The position numbers and the translations under genes were made by a program. The notes beneath the pieces were generated by a model. The model did not search any database, was not told where the DNA came from, and was given only the letters and a program-made list of their open reading frames with translations. A DNA stretch of 56,215 bases, from assembly GCA_029561465.1 (NCBI GenBank), contig JAKQIZ010000039.1, forward strand, positions 1 to 56,215, given 5' to 3'. This stretch comes from Deltaproteobacteria bacterium. Lineage in GTDB: Bacteria; Desulfobacterota; Syntrophia; Syntrophales; UBA8958. This document shows positions 33,369 to 42,369 of the stretch, one piece after another. Every line of letters begins with the position of its first letter. Within the stretch, counting starts at the first letter, position 1.

Positions 33369-33877
33369 ATGCCTTATCAATATAAAATAGTCGAATCGGA
33401 TGATGATCGGCAGCACTTCCTGCATCGTCTGGGCGAAATTATTCTCGCTACCGGCACGACCTGTTTTGCCTGGTCTTTGATTCCCAATCACTTTCATTTG
33501 CTTTGCCGCACCGGCAAAGTCCCGATCTCAGCGGTCATGAGGCGGCTCCTGACCGGCTATGCGGTCTGGTTTAACCGCCAAAAGAACAGATGAAGAAAAG
33601 CCATGCCCGGCGCGCCGCAGAAATGGACTTGGATAAGATTGCACAAAACGTATCCCGGATTATGGGATTGGAGCCGAAAGAAATCCAGATTGCCGGTAAA
33701 CAACGTACTATCGTCAATGCCCGAAGTCTTTTCTGTTACTGGGCGGTTCAGGATCTGGATGTTTCCATGTCCAGCCTGGCGGTCAGATTCGGCATATCCA
33801 TCCCCGCCATCAGCAAATCGGTTGTCCGCGGGCGTGGACTTGTTGAACAGGAAGGGTTCAGTCTGATAGAAAGTTAA
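33369..33877 (+). pseudogene. REP-associated tyrosine transposase (RAYT, Y1/HUH) with internal deletion
   Basis: The first part (33369-33593) encodes the N-terminal HUH region: ESDDDRQHFLHRLGEIILAT, the His-hydrophobic-His motif in IPNHFHLL, and MRRLLTGYAVWFNR, then stops. The second part (33590-33877) encodes a C-terminal DnaA-like helix-turn-helix tail: SRIMGLEPKEIQIAGKQRTI and VSMSSLAVRFGISIPAISKS. In intact proteins ~130 residues with the catalytic Tyr (RYIHLNP motif) lie between; here they are deleted and the two parts are in different frames, overlapping at ATGA. The N-terminal strand is also decayed. The transposase cannot be active. Confidence 0.8.
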
Positions 33878-33917
33878 AAAAGTTAACAGCATCCCCATAC
33901 CCAGGAAAGGAGCAAAA

Positions 33918-35342
33918 ATGGAGATAACAAGAAGAGATTTGTTGAAAAACTCGGCTGTAACAGTGGGCGGGTTGGCCCTGGGAAGCGCGTTGAGCATCTG
34001 TTCGACAAGTTCCGCGCAGTCTTCCGGGGATCCCGCGCAGATGAATTCCCTGCTGGCAAATTTGCCACCCTACACCCCCGGCTCGGAAACACTGGGCGCC
34101 AATGAAATGAGGATTTCATTTATGGGCACCACCTGCATTCCGATGATCAGTCAGGCGGCCGTCAGTGTTTTAGTCGAGCTGGGCAACGGCGATTGCTTTG
34201 TTTTTGACATGGGCACGGGATCCATTGTTAAATACTGGGCGATGGGCATCAATCTGGACAAGATTTACAGAATCTTTCTGACTCACCTGCATGCCGACCA
34301 TATGGGCGACTTGCCGTTTGTCTATGGTTTTGGCCCCTCCTTTGGACGATATTGGCCTCTGTATATCTGGGGGCCGTCTGATTCCAATTTTAAATATACG
34401 AATCCTATGGGAAATGTGCGCGGCCCCTTTGCTGACGGCACAAAAGCATACTGTGGCCACCTGACGGAAATGATGCGCTGGCACAATGAAAGCCAGGCCT
34501 TCCTTTTCACCAGCTTTGCGGATTATGTGATCCCCCCTTACGACCCCAATCCCGCCTTGAAACGGATTGATGCCTACGATCTGGTGCCCATCGAGCTTCC
34601 CTGGAAAAACACCGGAAAAGACGCCAGAGGAAACCCGAACAACGATAATATCGCCTATAACCAAAAAGGAGTAAAAATAACGCATTTTCCTGCCGTCCAT
34701 TGCCGGGCTGCGTCTTTGAGCTATAAACTGGAGTGGACAACTCCGTCCGGGAAAGTTTTGTCCATGATTTATTCCGGAGATACACTGCCCAATCATTACA
34801 TGATTGACAATGCCAGATCCGGAGTTGATGTTTTAATCCACGAAATCGTCATGTCCGCATCCAACTGGATTGGGAAAATGGGCAATGACCCGGCTACCCA
34901 TCCCCGCGCAGTGCAGCAAGCGCAAAATGTTCAGGACAGCTCTCACACGACGCACAAAGCCTACGGCTATATTCTGAACCAGCTCAGCAAGCAGGGAAAA
35001 GCGCCGCGGCTGGCGGTGGGCACGCATTTTCAGGCGACGGACGACACCATCAAACTGGCTTTGGAAGACATCCGCAAATGGTATCCGAACGGAGATGTCA
35101 CCATCGCCGCGGATACGATGGTTCTGAATGTGACCCCGGGCGGCGTCACCAAACGGCGGGCGGTTGTTTCCAACCATGCTTGGCCGATAATCAACACCCG
35201 AATACCTTATTCAAAGCCCCAGCCGCCCAAATATTGGCAAATTGATCCAAACACCCGCAGGCCAAACGGCAATCCAGTCGCACAGCTTGATGCGGATCAA
35301 TACAGGCAGGTTATTGACAAAAGTCTTTACAATGCAATTTGA
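33918..35342 (+). CDS. Tat-exported MBL-fold hydrolase (GntH-like)
   Basis: The 474-residue protein has a twin-arginine signal (ITRRDLLKNSAVTVGGLALG), so it should be exported folded by the Tat system. The mature part is a metallo-beta-lactamase fold: GTTCIPMISQAAVSV, DMGTGSIVKY, the metal motif THLHADHMGDLP (about residues 122-133), HCRAASLSY, SGDTLPNHY, HEIVMS and a late GTHFQAT. Overall it resembles the MBL hydrolases grouped with guanitoxin-biosynthesis GntH, but the substrate is unknown. AAAGGAG precedes the ATG. It lies between a dead RAYT and a tRNA fragment, so it may be a cargo gene. Confidence 0.82.
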   Translation: MEITRRDLLKNSAVTVGGLALGSALSICSTSSAQSSGDPAQMNSLLANLPPYTPGSETLGANEMRISFMGTTCIPMISQAAVSVLVELGNGDCFVFDMGTGSIVKYWAMGINLDKIYRIFLTHLHADHMGDLPFVYGFGPSFGRYWPLYIWGPSDSNFKYTNPMGNVRGPFADGTKAYCGHLTEMMRWHNESQAFLFTSFADYVIPPYDPNPALKRIDAYDLVPIELPWKNTGKDARGNPNNDNIAYNQKGVKITHFPAVHCRAASLSYKLEWTTPSGKVLSMIYSGDTLPNHYMIDNARSGVDVLIHEIVMSASNWIGKMGNDPATHPRAVQQAQNVQDSSHTTHKAYGYILNQLSKQGKAPRLAVGTHFQATDDTIKLALEDIRKWYPNGDVTIAADTMVLNVTPGGVTKRRAVVSNHAWPIINTRIPYSKPQPPKYWQIDPNTRRPNGNPVAQLDADQYRQVIDKSLYNAI

Positions 35343-35366
35343 GGACTTGTATTTGCTATCATTTTG

Positions 35367-35418
35367 TGCTGGAGGTCGGAATCGAACTGACACGAAGTTT
35401 CCCTCGGAGGATTTGGGG
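35367..35418 (-). tRNA. tRNA-Leu 3' fragment (possible att site)
   Basis: On the minus strand the sequence folds like the 3' half of a class II (Leu-type) tRNA: a long variable arm CGAGG-GAAA-CTTCG, a T arm GTCAG-TTCGATT-CCGAC with one A-C mismatch, and a 3' acceptor strand CTCCAGC plus A. The D and anticodon arms and the 5' acceptor strand are absent. Such 3' tRNA ends are typical of integrase attachment sites left at island borders. It fills the gap between two convergent genes. Confidence 0.5.
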
Positions 35419-36564
35419 TCATCTGCTTGTCCCGAAGATACGCCTGACAAGCGGATACCGGATGTCAATTGAGCTCTCGGGGCAGATCTCCTGGCAGCAA
35501 TAGCATCGAATGCACGTCTTATAATTGTGCGTGGGCGGTTTCTGTCGATCGCCCGCAACCCAGTCGATCGATTTGGGCTCAGTGGGACAAATCGTCACGC
35601 ACACGCCGCATCCCCCACACTTTTCCGCATTGATTACGGGACGGGGAACAAAGTGATTACTCAAGAGGCGCATAATGCCTCTATCCCGGTAGGGGGCGAG
35701 GGGGGTGCGCATAATGTCGAAGTCCGGAAGACGGAAACTATCGAGATCGTCGCCCACCAATTCAATCTCTTTGTCCAGATAAGTTCCGGAACCACTTTTG
35801 TGGCCCATCGTTATCGTTGGTACATGCCTGGGGTCCACGTCGATGATTCGGCACACGGTCGCATCCAGGGCAATCGGGTCGCTTGAAAAAAGGAGGATGT
35901 TCATTTTACGTGGTGTCCCGCCGCGCGGCCCGTTGCCCTCCATCGCCCATACCCCGTCCATTACATAGAGTGCAGGATTTACGAAATTATTCAGGTCGAC
36001 AAGCATCTGTGCAAACTGTACGGCGTTGGGGAGCTTTATGTGGTACTCGCTTTTGCGCACACCGGGAATACAACCGAATTGATTCTTCACGCACCCGGTG
36101 AACTTCTCGAAGCCATGTGTTTTCAGTTTCGGGAGACTCACGACGACATCATTGTCCAAAACGGCCTTTGCTACGATGAATTTTTTGTTCTGTACACCCT
36201 TCTCAAAAAATACCTCCACGGGTGTTTTGAAATCCGCCTCAGGAATGACGAGATCTTCCGCCTCGGCACGTATACCGCATTTTCTTGCGGCGGCGGAGGT
36301 GCTTCCAATGGCTGGGGAATCGCCGTAGCTCACCACCGCACCGGTTTCCTTAATGATTTCGGCAACAGCCCTGAACACGGCAGGGTGGGTGGTCACACAC
36401 TTTTCCGGTGCTTCGCCAACGAGCAGGTTGGGCTTCAGGAGGAGGCGCTGTCCCTTCTTGACAAATATTTCCGCACCGCCGATGAGATTGAGGCCGTGCC
36501 TAATAGCGCTTCTGACCTTTCCATATTCATAGCTTTCACATCGGATCAGTGCCACTTTCGACAT
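35419..36564 (-). CDS. DUF362 protein with C-terminal 2[4Fe-4S] ferredoxin domain
   Basis: The 381-residue protein has the DUF362 domain (~1-300: LLLKPNLLVGEAPEKCVTTH, LPKLKTHGFEKFTGCVKNQF, SDPIALDATVCRIIDVDP) and a ferredoxin tail with two cluster motifs, CGGCGVCVTICP and CIRCYCCQEICP (residues ~320-375). Such proteins are common in anaerobes; function is not established, though electron transfer or iron-sulphur handling is inferred. I chose ATG 36564, behind GGAGG; an in-frame ATG lies six bases upstream. It is convergent with the Tat-exported MBL gene. Confidence 0.85.
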   Translation of the reverse strand: MSKVALIRCESYEYGKVRSAIRHGLNLIGGAEIFVKKGQRLLLKPNLLVGEAPEKCVTTHPAVFRAVAEIIKETGAVVSYGDSPAIGSTSAAARKCGIRAEAEDLVIPEADFKTPVEVFFEKGVQNKKFIVAKAVLDNDVVVSLPKLKTHGFEKFTGCVKNQFGCIPGVRKSEYHIKLPNAVQFAQMLVDLNNFVNPALYVMDGVWAMEGNGPRGGTPRKMNILLFSSDPIALDATVCRIIDVDPRHVPTITMGHKSGSGTYLDKEIELVGDDLDSFRLPDFDIMRTPLAPYRDRGIMRLLSNHFVPRPVINAEKCGGCGVCVTICPTEPKSIDWVAGDRQKPPTHNYKTCIRCYCCQEICPESSIDIRYPLVRRIFGTSR

Positions 36565-36747
36565 CACCATCCTCCTCCTCAACCTTTACTGCATAACATC
36601 ACTGGCATGTCTACTTCCGATATCGCTTTGGATTTTCGACTATGGTCGTAGGCTTCACGAAAAATATGATTTTTTAAAACTTCCCTTGTCTCCGCGGCAT
36701 CAGGGCAAATGTCTTGGCGATGATTTGTCATGGCCCATTACCCGTCA

Positions 36748-37776
36748 CTACCAGTCCTTCACCATAACCCCCAGGCCGATTCGGTTAGTAAAGTGGTTGT
36801 AGTCTATTAGACTCTCTCCATATCCGATAAAATACTGGATGTACCCATTGAGGTACTCGATCAAAGGGAAGATCACTTCGCACTGCAAGGCGCTGCGATT
36901 CTCATCGAAACGGAGATTGTTCCTGAACATGAGTCCGAGGGAGTAATCCTTCCAGACAGTTCCGGCCCAGATCTCCCCATAGCCGAGATAGGAGGTGATA
37001 TCGGGATTGTCGTCCTGGCTTTCTCTCTCGGGGATACGTACCCAGGTCTTGAGGATGAGGTTGAAAGCGTCCCGCTCGAAACCAAAATTGGCCGTGAACC
37101 GATTCCAGCTTCGTGAAAGCGGTTCACCACGCCCATTGGATTGGTGGTTGATGCCAATCTGAACAAAACGACTTTTCAGCCCCCAGAGGTCTATATTTGT
37201 CGGGTAGGTAAGGAGGAGTTCCGGCTCGTAATTTGTCTCTCGAAAGGGGGAGGAGTGCTCGGTGTTGTAAACCTGCCAAAAGGAGACCTGGGTGTATGCA
37301 GCCCACAGGTCCATTTTTGTTCCGAAGATATCTTCCCAGAGCTTCATCTTCAGGCTGATTTGGAACTTGGCTTCGGCGTTCTGGAGCTCCGTTCCCGGTT
37401 TGGCTTTTTCATAAGTCTCCTTCTCTTGAGAGAAATTGTACGTGTAGGGGAGGATGTAGTTCTGCCGGTGTGGCATGATGGCGAACCTGCGCCGGCGACT
37501 CTCGTTGTCGAGCTGCCACATCCGGGAGAGGACGGAACTCCCGGACGTCACAACGGGTGCTTGTGACGCGGGGGGAGTCGCAAGCGCTGAAACAGGCGCG
37601 TCCGGTTGTTTTGTCTTACGGCCCGTGACCTCGTCGTAACAACGCAGCCGCAAGGCATCGTCGTTGATTTCCACGCACGATTCGTAGCTCTTGGCGGCCG
37701 CGACCGGCTCCGGACCGCCCAGCATTCCCATGATACCGGCGAGCAGGCAGCCCACGAAAAACAAGCATCGGTTCAT
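36748..37776 (-). CDS. pldA: Outer-membrane phospholipase A
   Basis: OmpPLA is a calcium-dependent outer-membrane lipase that removes misplaced phospholipids. The 342-residue product has a signal peptide (MNRCLFFVGCLLAGIMG, to PVAAAKS), a Thr/Pro-rich linker, and a beta-barrel carrying the catalytic signature INHQSNGRGEPLSRSWNR (His and Ser of the H-x-S motif, with the downstream Asn). The IMPHRQNYILPYTYN strand near residue 110 is also family-typical. The N-terminal periplasmic part contains a two-Cys ESCVEINDDALRLRCYDE motif, the small domain of some PldA-like and ATPase-inhibitor-like proteins. It stands alone. Confidence 0.92.
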   Translation of the reverse strand: MNRCLFFVGCLLAGIMGMLGGPEPVAAAKSYESCVEINDDALRLRCYDEVTGRKTKQPDAPVSALATPPASQAPVVTSGSSVLSRMWQLDNESRRRRFAIMPHRQNYILPYTYNFSQEKETYEKAKPGTELQNAEAKFQISLKMKLWEDIFGTKMDLWAAYTQVSFWQVYNTEHSSPFRETNYEPELLLTYPTNIDLWGLKSRFVQIGINHQSNGRGEPLSRSWNRFTANFGFERDAFNLILKTWVRIPERESQDDNPDITSYLGYGEIWAGTVWKDYSLGLMFRNNLRFDENRSALQCEVIFPLIEYLNGYIQYFIGYGESLIDYNHFTNRIGLGVMVKDW

Positions 37777-38004
37777 GCCACTTCCCTCTTCATATGAATT
37801 GCCATGTTTGTCCAACACCCACGAACGATGAAAATGTTCAGGGGAGATCGCGCGGATGTATTTTCATACTAAAAAATTCGGCCCCCGAAAAAATGACCGG
37901 CGGCCGGTATCCGTTGCCCTTGCATTGAACCATAGGAGGATCGGCGTATAGGTTGTCCCGGCAGCGGCGCCCGGGGCGGCCGGGTGATGGGCCCGGGAAC
38001 TTGA

Positions 38005-40422
38005 CTACCCCGCCCGGCGCCAAGCGGACAGGGCCTCCAGGAGGGTCTTCTTCTTGATCGGTTTGGTGAGATGGGCGTCGCAGCCGGCGGCGATGCTCTT
38101 CTGCTCGTCCTCTTTCAGGGCGAAGGCCGTCAGGGCGATGATGGGCGTGGCGGGTTTACCCTCCCGGGCCTCCCACTGCCGGATGGTCCGGGTGGCGGTG
38201 TAGCCGTCCATTACCGGCATGTTCATGTCCATGAGGACCAGGTCGTATTCCCCCTGTTGGAATTTTTCCACGGCGATCTCGCCGTTTTCCGCCATCTCCA
38301 GGCAGTGGGGGCTCTGCTTGAGATAGGTCTTGATCAAGAGGCGGTTGTCCTCCGAATCCTCGGCCAGGAGGATCCGCAGGGAAGGGGCCTCCTCTTCGCC
38401 CGCGCCGGTGCCGGCAACAGCGGCGGCGGAGGGGACAACCGCACCGGCAACGGCGCCGGTGCCCGGTACTCCGGCGGGTCTGGTCGCCGCCCCGGGGGGC
38501 GATCCCATGTCCGCCTCCGGTGCTATGTCCAGCAGGGCGGTGAAATAAAAGCTGCTGCCCCGTCCCGGTTCCGATTCCACCCAGATCCTTCCGCCCATGA
38601 GGTTCACCAGGCGCCGGGAGATGCTCAGACCCAGGCCGGTGCCGCCGTAGCGCCGTGTCACGGAGGAATCGGCTTGGGTGAAGTTGTCGAAGATGGCGCC
38701 GATCTTGTCGCTGGGGATGCCGATGCCCGTGTCCATGACGGCAAACCGGAAGCAAACGCGCCCCGGTTCCACATCAGGCGCGGCCTTGCCTAAGCGCGCC
38801 ACCTCGACGGTGACGCCGCCGGTTTCGGTGAACTTCACGGCGTTGCCGATGAGATTCACCAGGATCTGCCGCAGGCGCACTGGATCGCCGCGCAAGGAAA
38901 GGGGAATGTCGCCTTCCAGGCGGTGTTTCAGCTCCAGGCCCTTTTCCTGGGCCCGGAAGGCCAGGACCGCTTCCGTGGTTTCGATCAGTTCGTCCAGCCG
39001 GAAGGGGATGCTTTCCAGCTCCAGTTGCCCCGCCTCGACCTTGGAAAGGTCCAGGATGTCGTTGATCACCGTCAGGAGATTTTCGCCGGCGGAGCGGAAG
39101 ATCTTGACATACCGCCTTTGCTCCTTGGTCAGGGGGGTGTCCGCCAGGATATCGGCCATGCCGATGATGGCATTCATCGGGGTACGGATCTCGTGGCTCA
39201 TGCTGGCCAGGAAATCGCTTTTCGCTCGGTTGGCCGCCTCGGCTTCCTTCATGGTGCGCTGCAATTCCGTCAGCGATTGCTGCAGCCGTTCCTCCACCAG
39301 CTTTTTCTCTTCCAGACTTTCCAGGTAGGAATTGAACCAGGAGATGAGCTGGCCGATTTCGTCCCGGGTCTTTACCTTCAGGCGCGTTTGGAGGTTGACC
39401 GCCCCTTCCCGGAGCTGCCGAAAGAGATCGGTCAGCTCCTGGATCGGACGGACAAGGGTGCGGGAGATAATCAGGGCCGCCAGGATGGCGAGCAGCAGGC
39501 AGATCACCAAAATTATCAATGAGTTGTTACGGATATTGATGATCTTGTCCTCGATGGCGCGCACGGGGACGAAACTCAACAGCAGCCAGTTCCGGTCGCC
39601 GGAGCTGTCATGGATCACGTAGAAGGGTTTCCCCTGAACCCGGGTGGTGAACACGCCCCGCTCCGCCTTGGTCATGGCGAGAATGTCCGCGTTGGCCTTC
39701 GTTCCCAGCATCTTGCGGTCGGGATGATAGACGATCTCCCCCTCATGGTCCACGATGAGGTAATATTGCCCGGTATGACCGGCATAGTTGAATAAATTGT
39801 AGAACACGCTTAAATCGTAACTCATCAGGAGGAGGCCCAGGTATTTTTCCTTCATGCCGGCGATGTCATAGGACTTCATGACCTTGGCCGCAGTGATCAC
39901 CTTGCCGTACCGGGAGTTCAGGTTTACATTGTTCTCGATACCGAACCAGACCACCGGCGAGGCCGAAGCTTGAGCGGCCTGCTGGAGGCGCCGGACCTGG
40001 GCGTCGTTGATCTCCTCGACGTTGAGCGTTTCTCCCACATGGTAGTGGTCCCCGGACACCGAAAAGATATCGATGGAGACAAGCCCGGAGATGTTGCTGT
40101 AATTGCTGAGGATATAGCCTATCCGGGCGTGGGTGGACAGGCGGTCGTACTCATTGTCGATCTTGACGGACAAGACGTTCTTGATTTCATCCAGTCCGGC
40201 GATGTTGTTGATGAGGCTCTCTTCCTGTTTGACGAGGAGATTTATGTTGTGCTTCTGCAGGGCCATGAAATCGAGGGTGAAGGCCTTGACCTCCTCGCTG
40301 AGGGCGGTTTTGGAAAGCTGGTAGGTGGTATAGCTGAGGAAGATGACCGGCGCCACGACCACCAGCAGGAGGAAGACGATGAGTTTGTAGGTAATGCTCA
40401 GATCGGAGAATTTTTGCCACAT
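38005..40422 (-). CDS. Hybrid sensor histidine kinase/response regulator
   Basis: This 805-residue membrane kinase has an N-terminal membrane helix (about 13-33), a periplasmic Cache-like sensor (about 35-285), a second helix (about 290-310), HAMP (320-370), coiled coil, HisKA with [14 protein letters not shown] (His about 408), an HATPase domain with [21 protein letters not shown] and [11 protein letters not shown], an Ala/Gly-rich linker, and a receiver domain with [18 protein letters not shown] (Asp about 731). It should sense an extracellular ligand and pass phosphate to its own receiver; no cognate output gene is adjacent. The sugar-binding protein gene lies 280 bases upstream on the same strand. 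Confidence 0.93.
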   Translation of the reverse strand: MWQKFSDLSITYKLIVFLLLVVVAPVIFLSYTTYQLSKTALSEEVKAFTLDFMALQKHNINLLVKQEESLINNIAGLDEIKNVLSVKIDNEYDRLSTHARIGYILSNYSNISGLVSIDIFSVSGDHYHVGETLNVEEINDAQVRRLQQAAQASASPVVWFGIENNVNLNSRYGKVITAAKVMKSYDIAGMKEKYLGLLLMSYDLSVFYNLFNYAGHTGQYYLIVDHEGEIVYHPDRKMLGTKANADILAMTKAERGVFTTRVQGKPFYVIHDSSGDRNWLLLSFVPVRAIEDKIINIRNNSLIILVICLLLAILAALIISRTLVRPIQELTDLFRQLREGAVNLQTRLKVKTRDEIGQLISWFNSYLESLEEKKLVEERLQQSLTELQRTMKEAEAANRAKSDFLASMSHEIRTPMNAIIGMADILADTPLTKEQRRYVKIFRSAGENLLTVINDILDLSKVEAGQLELESIPFRLDELIETTEAVLAFRAQEKGLELKHRLEGDIPLSLRGDPVRLRQILVNLIGNAVKFTETGGVTVEVARLGKAAPDVEPGRVCFRFAVMDTGIGIPSDKIGAIFDNFTQADSSVTRRYGGTGLGLSISRRLVNLMGGRIWVESEPGRGSSFYFTALLDIAPEADMGSPPGAATRPAGVPGTGAVAGAVVPSAAAVAGTGAGEEEAPSLRILLAEDSEDNRLLIKTYLKQSPHCLEMAENGEIAVEKFQQGEYDLVLMDMNMPVMDGYTATRTIRQWEAREGKPATPIIALTAFALKEDEQKSIAAGCDAHLTKPIKKKTLLEALSAWRRAG

Positions 40423-40705
40423 GTACTGTTAAGTCCGGTCCGGATAGATTGGCGCGGCCGTCATGACGACCGCGGATGATTTTCAGTTTCCGTTTCCCGC
40501 CGTTGTCCCGTGCCGTCGCTTCCTGAACACGAGCCGTGATCCGTGGCGCCGATCCGCTGGGTTTGGGTCGTGTCGTGACCGCCGCTTCCCGATCATGACC
40601 TGAGAACAGGAGGCATGAAGATCGAGCCGTCCCGGCGAGCAGCGGCGGGTTCGGGACGGCCGGACGACACGCTTGCCGCCGACGGCGACGTCCCGGATCG
40701 GACCG

Positions 40706-41665
40706 CTACAAATGCACGGGGAGAACATCCACCATGGTGACGGGGGCGGGTTTCTTCCCCGCCAGCATCTCCACCGCCGTCCGGACGCCCAGGTATCCCT
40801 GCCGATCCGCCTGCTGGTCGATGGTGATCTGCAGGGTTCCCTGGCGGACGGCCGCCCTGGCTTCCTCCAAGGCGTCGAAGGCGGCGACGAGGACGCCGGT
40901 TTTCTTTTGCTGCTGGAGGTAATGGATGGTGCCCAGGGCCATCATGTCGTTGGCGCAGAAGATCATCCCGATGTCCGGATGTTTCTTGAAAATCCGGGCC
41001 GTAACGGCAAAGGCCTCGTCGATCTTCCAGTTGGCCGATTCCGACGCCGCGAGGCGGATATGGCGATTTTCCCGGAAGGCCCTCACGGCGCCAGCCTTCC
41101 GCTGTTCCGCGTTCTTCGCGCTCCTGATGCCCTCGAGGATCGCCGCTTTGGTGGGTTTTTTCACCTGATCGCTGATGAACTTGGCGGCGAGATAGGCCCC
41201 TTTCTCGTTATCCACGCTGATGAAGGGCACGTCAACGAGCCCCATCTTCGCGGCCGGCTCCGGGTCGATCTGATTGTCGATGTTGACGATGACGATCTTC
41301 GCGTCCTGGGCCTTCTTGAGGATGGGGATGATCTCCGTGGAACTCGCCGGGGCGATGACGATAGCGTCCACCCGGTTGCGGATCAGTTCGTCGATGATGG
41401 CGATCTGCTGTTCGATCGACGTCTCCTTGGCTCCGGTCTTGACAATCAGTTCGATATTCAGTTCCTCTTCCGCCTTCCGGGCCCCCTTCTCCATCGCCAC
41501 GAAAAAGGGGTTGGTCAGGGTCTTCATAACCAGGGCGATCCGCTTTTTTGCCGGGGCGGCCTTTTTCTCCCCCTGGTCCGTCGTGTCTTTGGAACCGGAG
41601 CCGCATCCGAAAATCAAAAAAATTGCCAGGAGGGCGGCGGTTGCGGCGGTGAAGAATCTGCTCAT
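40706..41665 (-). CDS. Periplasmic sugar-binding lipoprotein (RbsB/LacI-type)
   Basis: The 319-residue protein has a lipoprotein signal peptide (LLAIFLIFGCGSGS, lipobox FGC) and a type-I periplasmic binding fold: ALVMKTLTNPFFVAMEKGAR, IDELIRNRVDAIVIAPASS, VNIDNQIDP, and CANDMMALGTIHYL. This is the solute-binding component of ribose/galactose-type ABC importers, but no permease or ATPase gene adjoins it. It could instead feed ligand to the downstream hybrid kinase. The ATG at 41665 follows GGGAGG. Repeat copy D ends 27 bases upstream, so transcription must pass through or start in it. Confidence 0.87.
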   Translation of the reverse strand: MSRFFTAATAALLAIFLIFGCGSGSKDTTDQGEKKAAPAKKRIALVMKTLTNPFFVAMEKGARKAEEELNIELIVKTGAKETSIEQQIAIIDELIRNRVDAIVIAPASSTEIIPILKKAQDAKIVIVNIDNQIDPEPAAKMGLVDVPFISVDNEKGAYLAAKFISDQVKKPTKAAILEGIRSAKNAEQRKAGAVRAFRENRHIRLAASESANWKIDEAFAVTARIFKKHPDIGMIFCANDMMALGTIHYLQQQKKTGVLVAAFDALEEARAAVRQGTLQITIDQQADRQGYLGVRTAVEMLAGKKPAPVTMVDVLPVHL

Positions 41666-41692
41666 ATCTTTCCTCCCTATTCTCGCCATTAT

Positions 41693-41847
41693 TGACGACA
41701 TCGTAAAAAGTCCATATGCGGCGTTGCGCTTCATCCTTCGTCACTGCGACGTACGCACAAGTACGCCTCATTCCTCAGGATTCGCGCGCCTTGCCTCTGG
41801 AGCTTTTTACTTCGCCGTCTCCATCATGACTTTTTACGAATTCATCA
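41693..41847 (-). repeat. Dispersed repeat family, copy D (type II)
   Basis: This copy lacks the GTCCCATTTGGGAC module. It has TGACGACATCGTAAAAAG, the variant GTCCATATGCGGCGTTGCGC, the core GCGACGTACGCACAAGTACG, CTCATTCCTCAGGATTCGCG, a GAGCTTTTTACTTCGCCGTC inner end, and an outer CATGACTTTTTACGAATTCATCA. Its first 139 bases differ from copy F by one base as far as I can count. It lies 27 bases before the sugar-binding protein start. Confidence 0.92.
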
Positions 41848-41997
41848 TTATTTCCTGATCGGATAAATTTTCCAACTATGATGATATTTTACGGTGAGCG
41901 GGGCGGTTGTGTCAAGGAGAATCGCCAGGAATCGCCGGGATTGTCAATAGCCAATGGAACTGTCCGGTTTTGTACCAAATGATTTGTCCGCATTATC

Positions 41998-42026
41998 TTG
42001 ACAGATACGGTATTACTAAGTAATAT
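41998..42026 (+). promoter_or_regulatory. Promoter with internal palindrome, toward the znuB-type gene
   Basis: TTGACA (41998-42003), 17 bases, and TAATAT (42021-42026). The palindrome ATTACTAAGTAAT (42012-42024) overlaps the spacer and the -10 box, so a repressor could act here. Transcription would run through repeat copy E to the permease gene 340 bases downstream. Confidence 0.5.
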
Positions 42027-42099
42027 AAGCGCCGGCAAGAAACACAGACGGCAACCGGAGCGACGAAACGGATTCAGCCTGGCAACTCGCGAACAGCAT

Positions 42100-42237
42100 C
42101 GATGAGCCCGTAAAAAGCGGGCTTGGTGCTTTTAGTCCTCTGCTTCTCATTCCTCAGGATTCACGTGCCTTGCTTGCGGAGTTTATTTACCAGGCCGTCC
42201 CAAATGGGACATTTTTTGGTTTTTTACGATGTTATCA
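42100..42237 (-). repeat. Dispersed repeat family, copy E (degraded type I)
   Basis: This shortened copy keeps the outer and inner ends and the palindrome: GCCCGTAAAAAGCG, CTCATTCCTCAGGATTCACG, CCTTGCTTGCGGAG, GGCCGTCCCAAATGGGACA and TTTTTTACGATGTTATCA. The central GACGTACGTC core and GCTTCGAAAGC block are lost. The tract 41848-42099 otherwise contains only a promoter. Confidence 0.8.
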
Positions 42238-42369
42238 ATGTTCAACGGGGAGACTTTTTGGAGATTCGTCATTGGGATCATAGGGAAGGCGATGGGCCAC
42301 TTCTTTACAAACGTCATGAATGGTTCCGGTTTCAGACAAGGTCTTGCGAGGGCGACGAGGAAAAGATGA
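42238..42369 (+). CDS. Possible 43-residue leader peptide or gene tail
   Basis: An open frame starts at ATG 42238, just outside repeat copy E, and stops at the TGA overlapping the permease start (ATGA). It reads MFNGETFWRFVIGIIGKAMG and ends in GFRQGLARATRKR. The stop-start overlap suggests translational coupling, so this may be a leader or the tail of a lost upstream ABC gene. I do not recognise it and no good ribosome site precedes it. Confidence 0.25.
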   Translation: MFNGETFWRFVIGIIGKAMGHFFTNVMNGSGFRQGLARATRKR

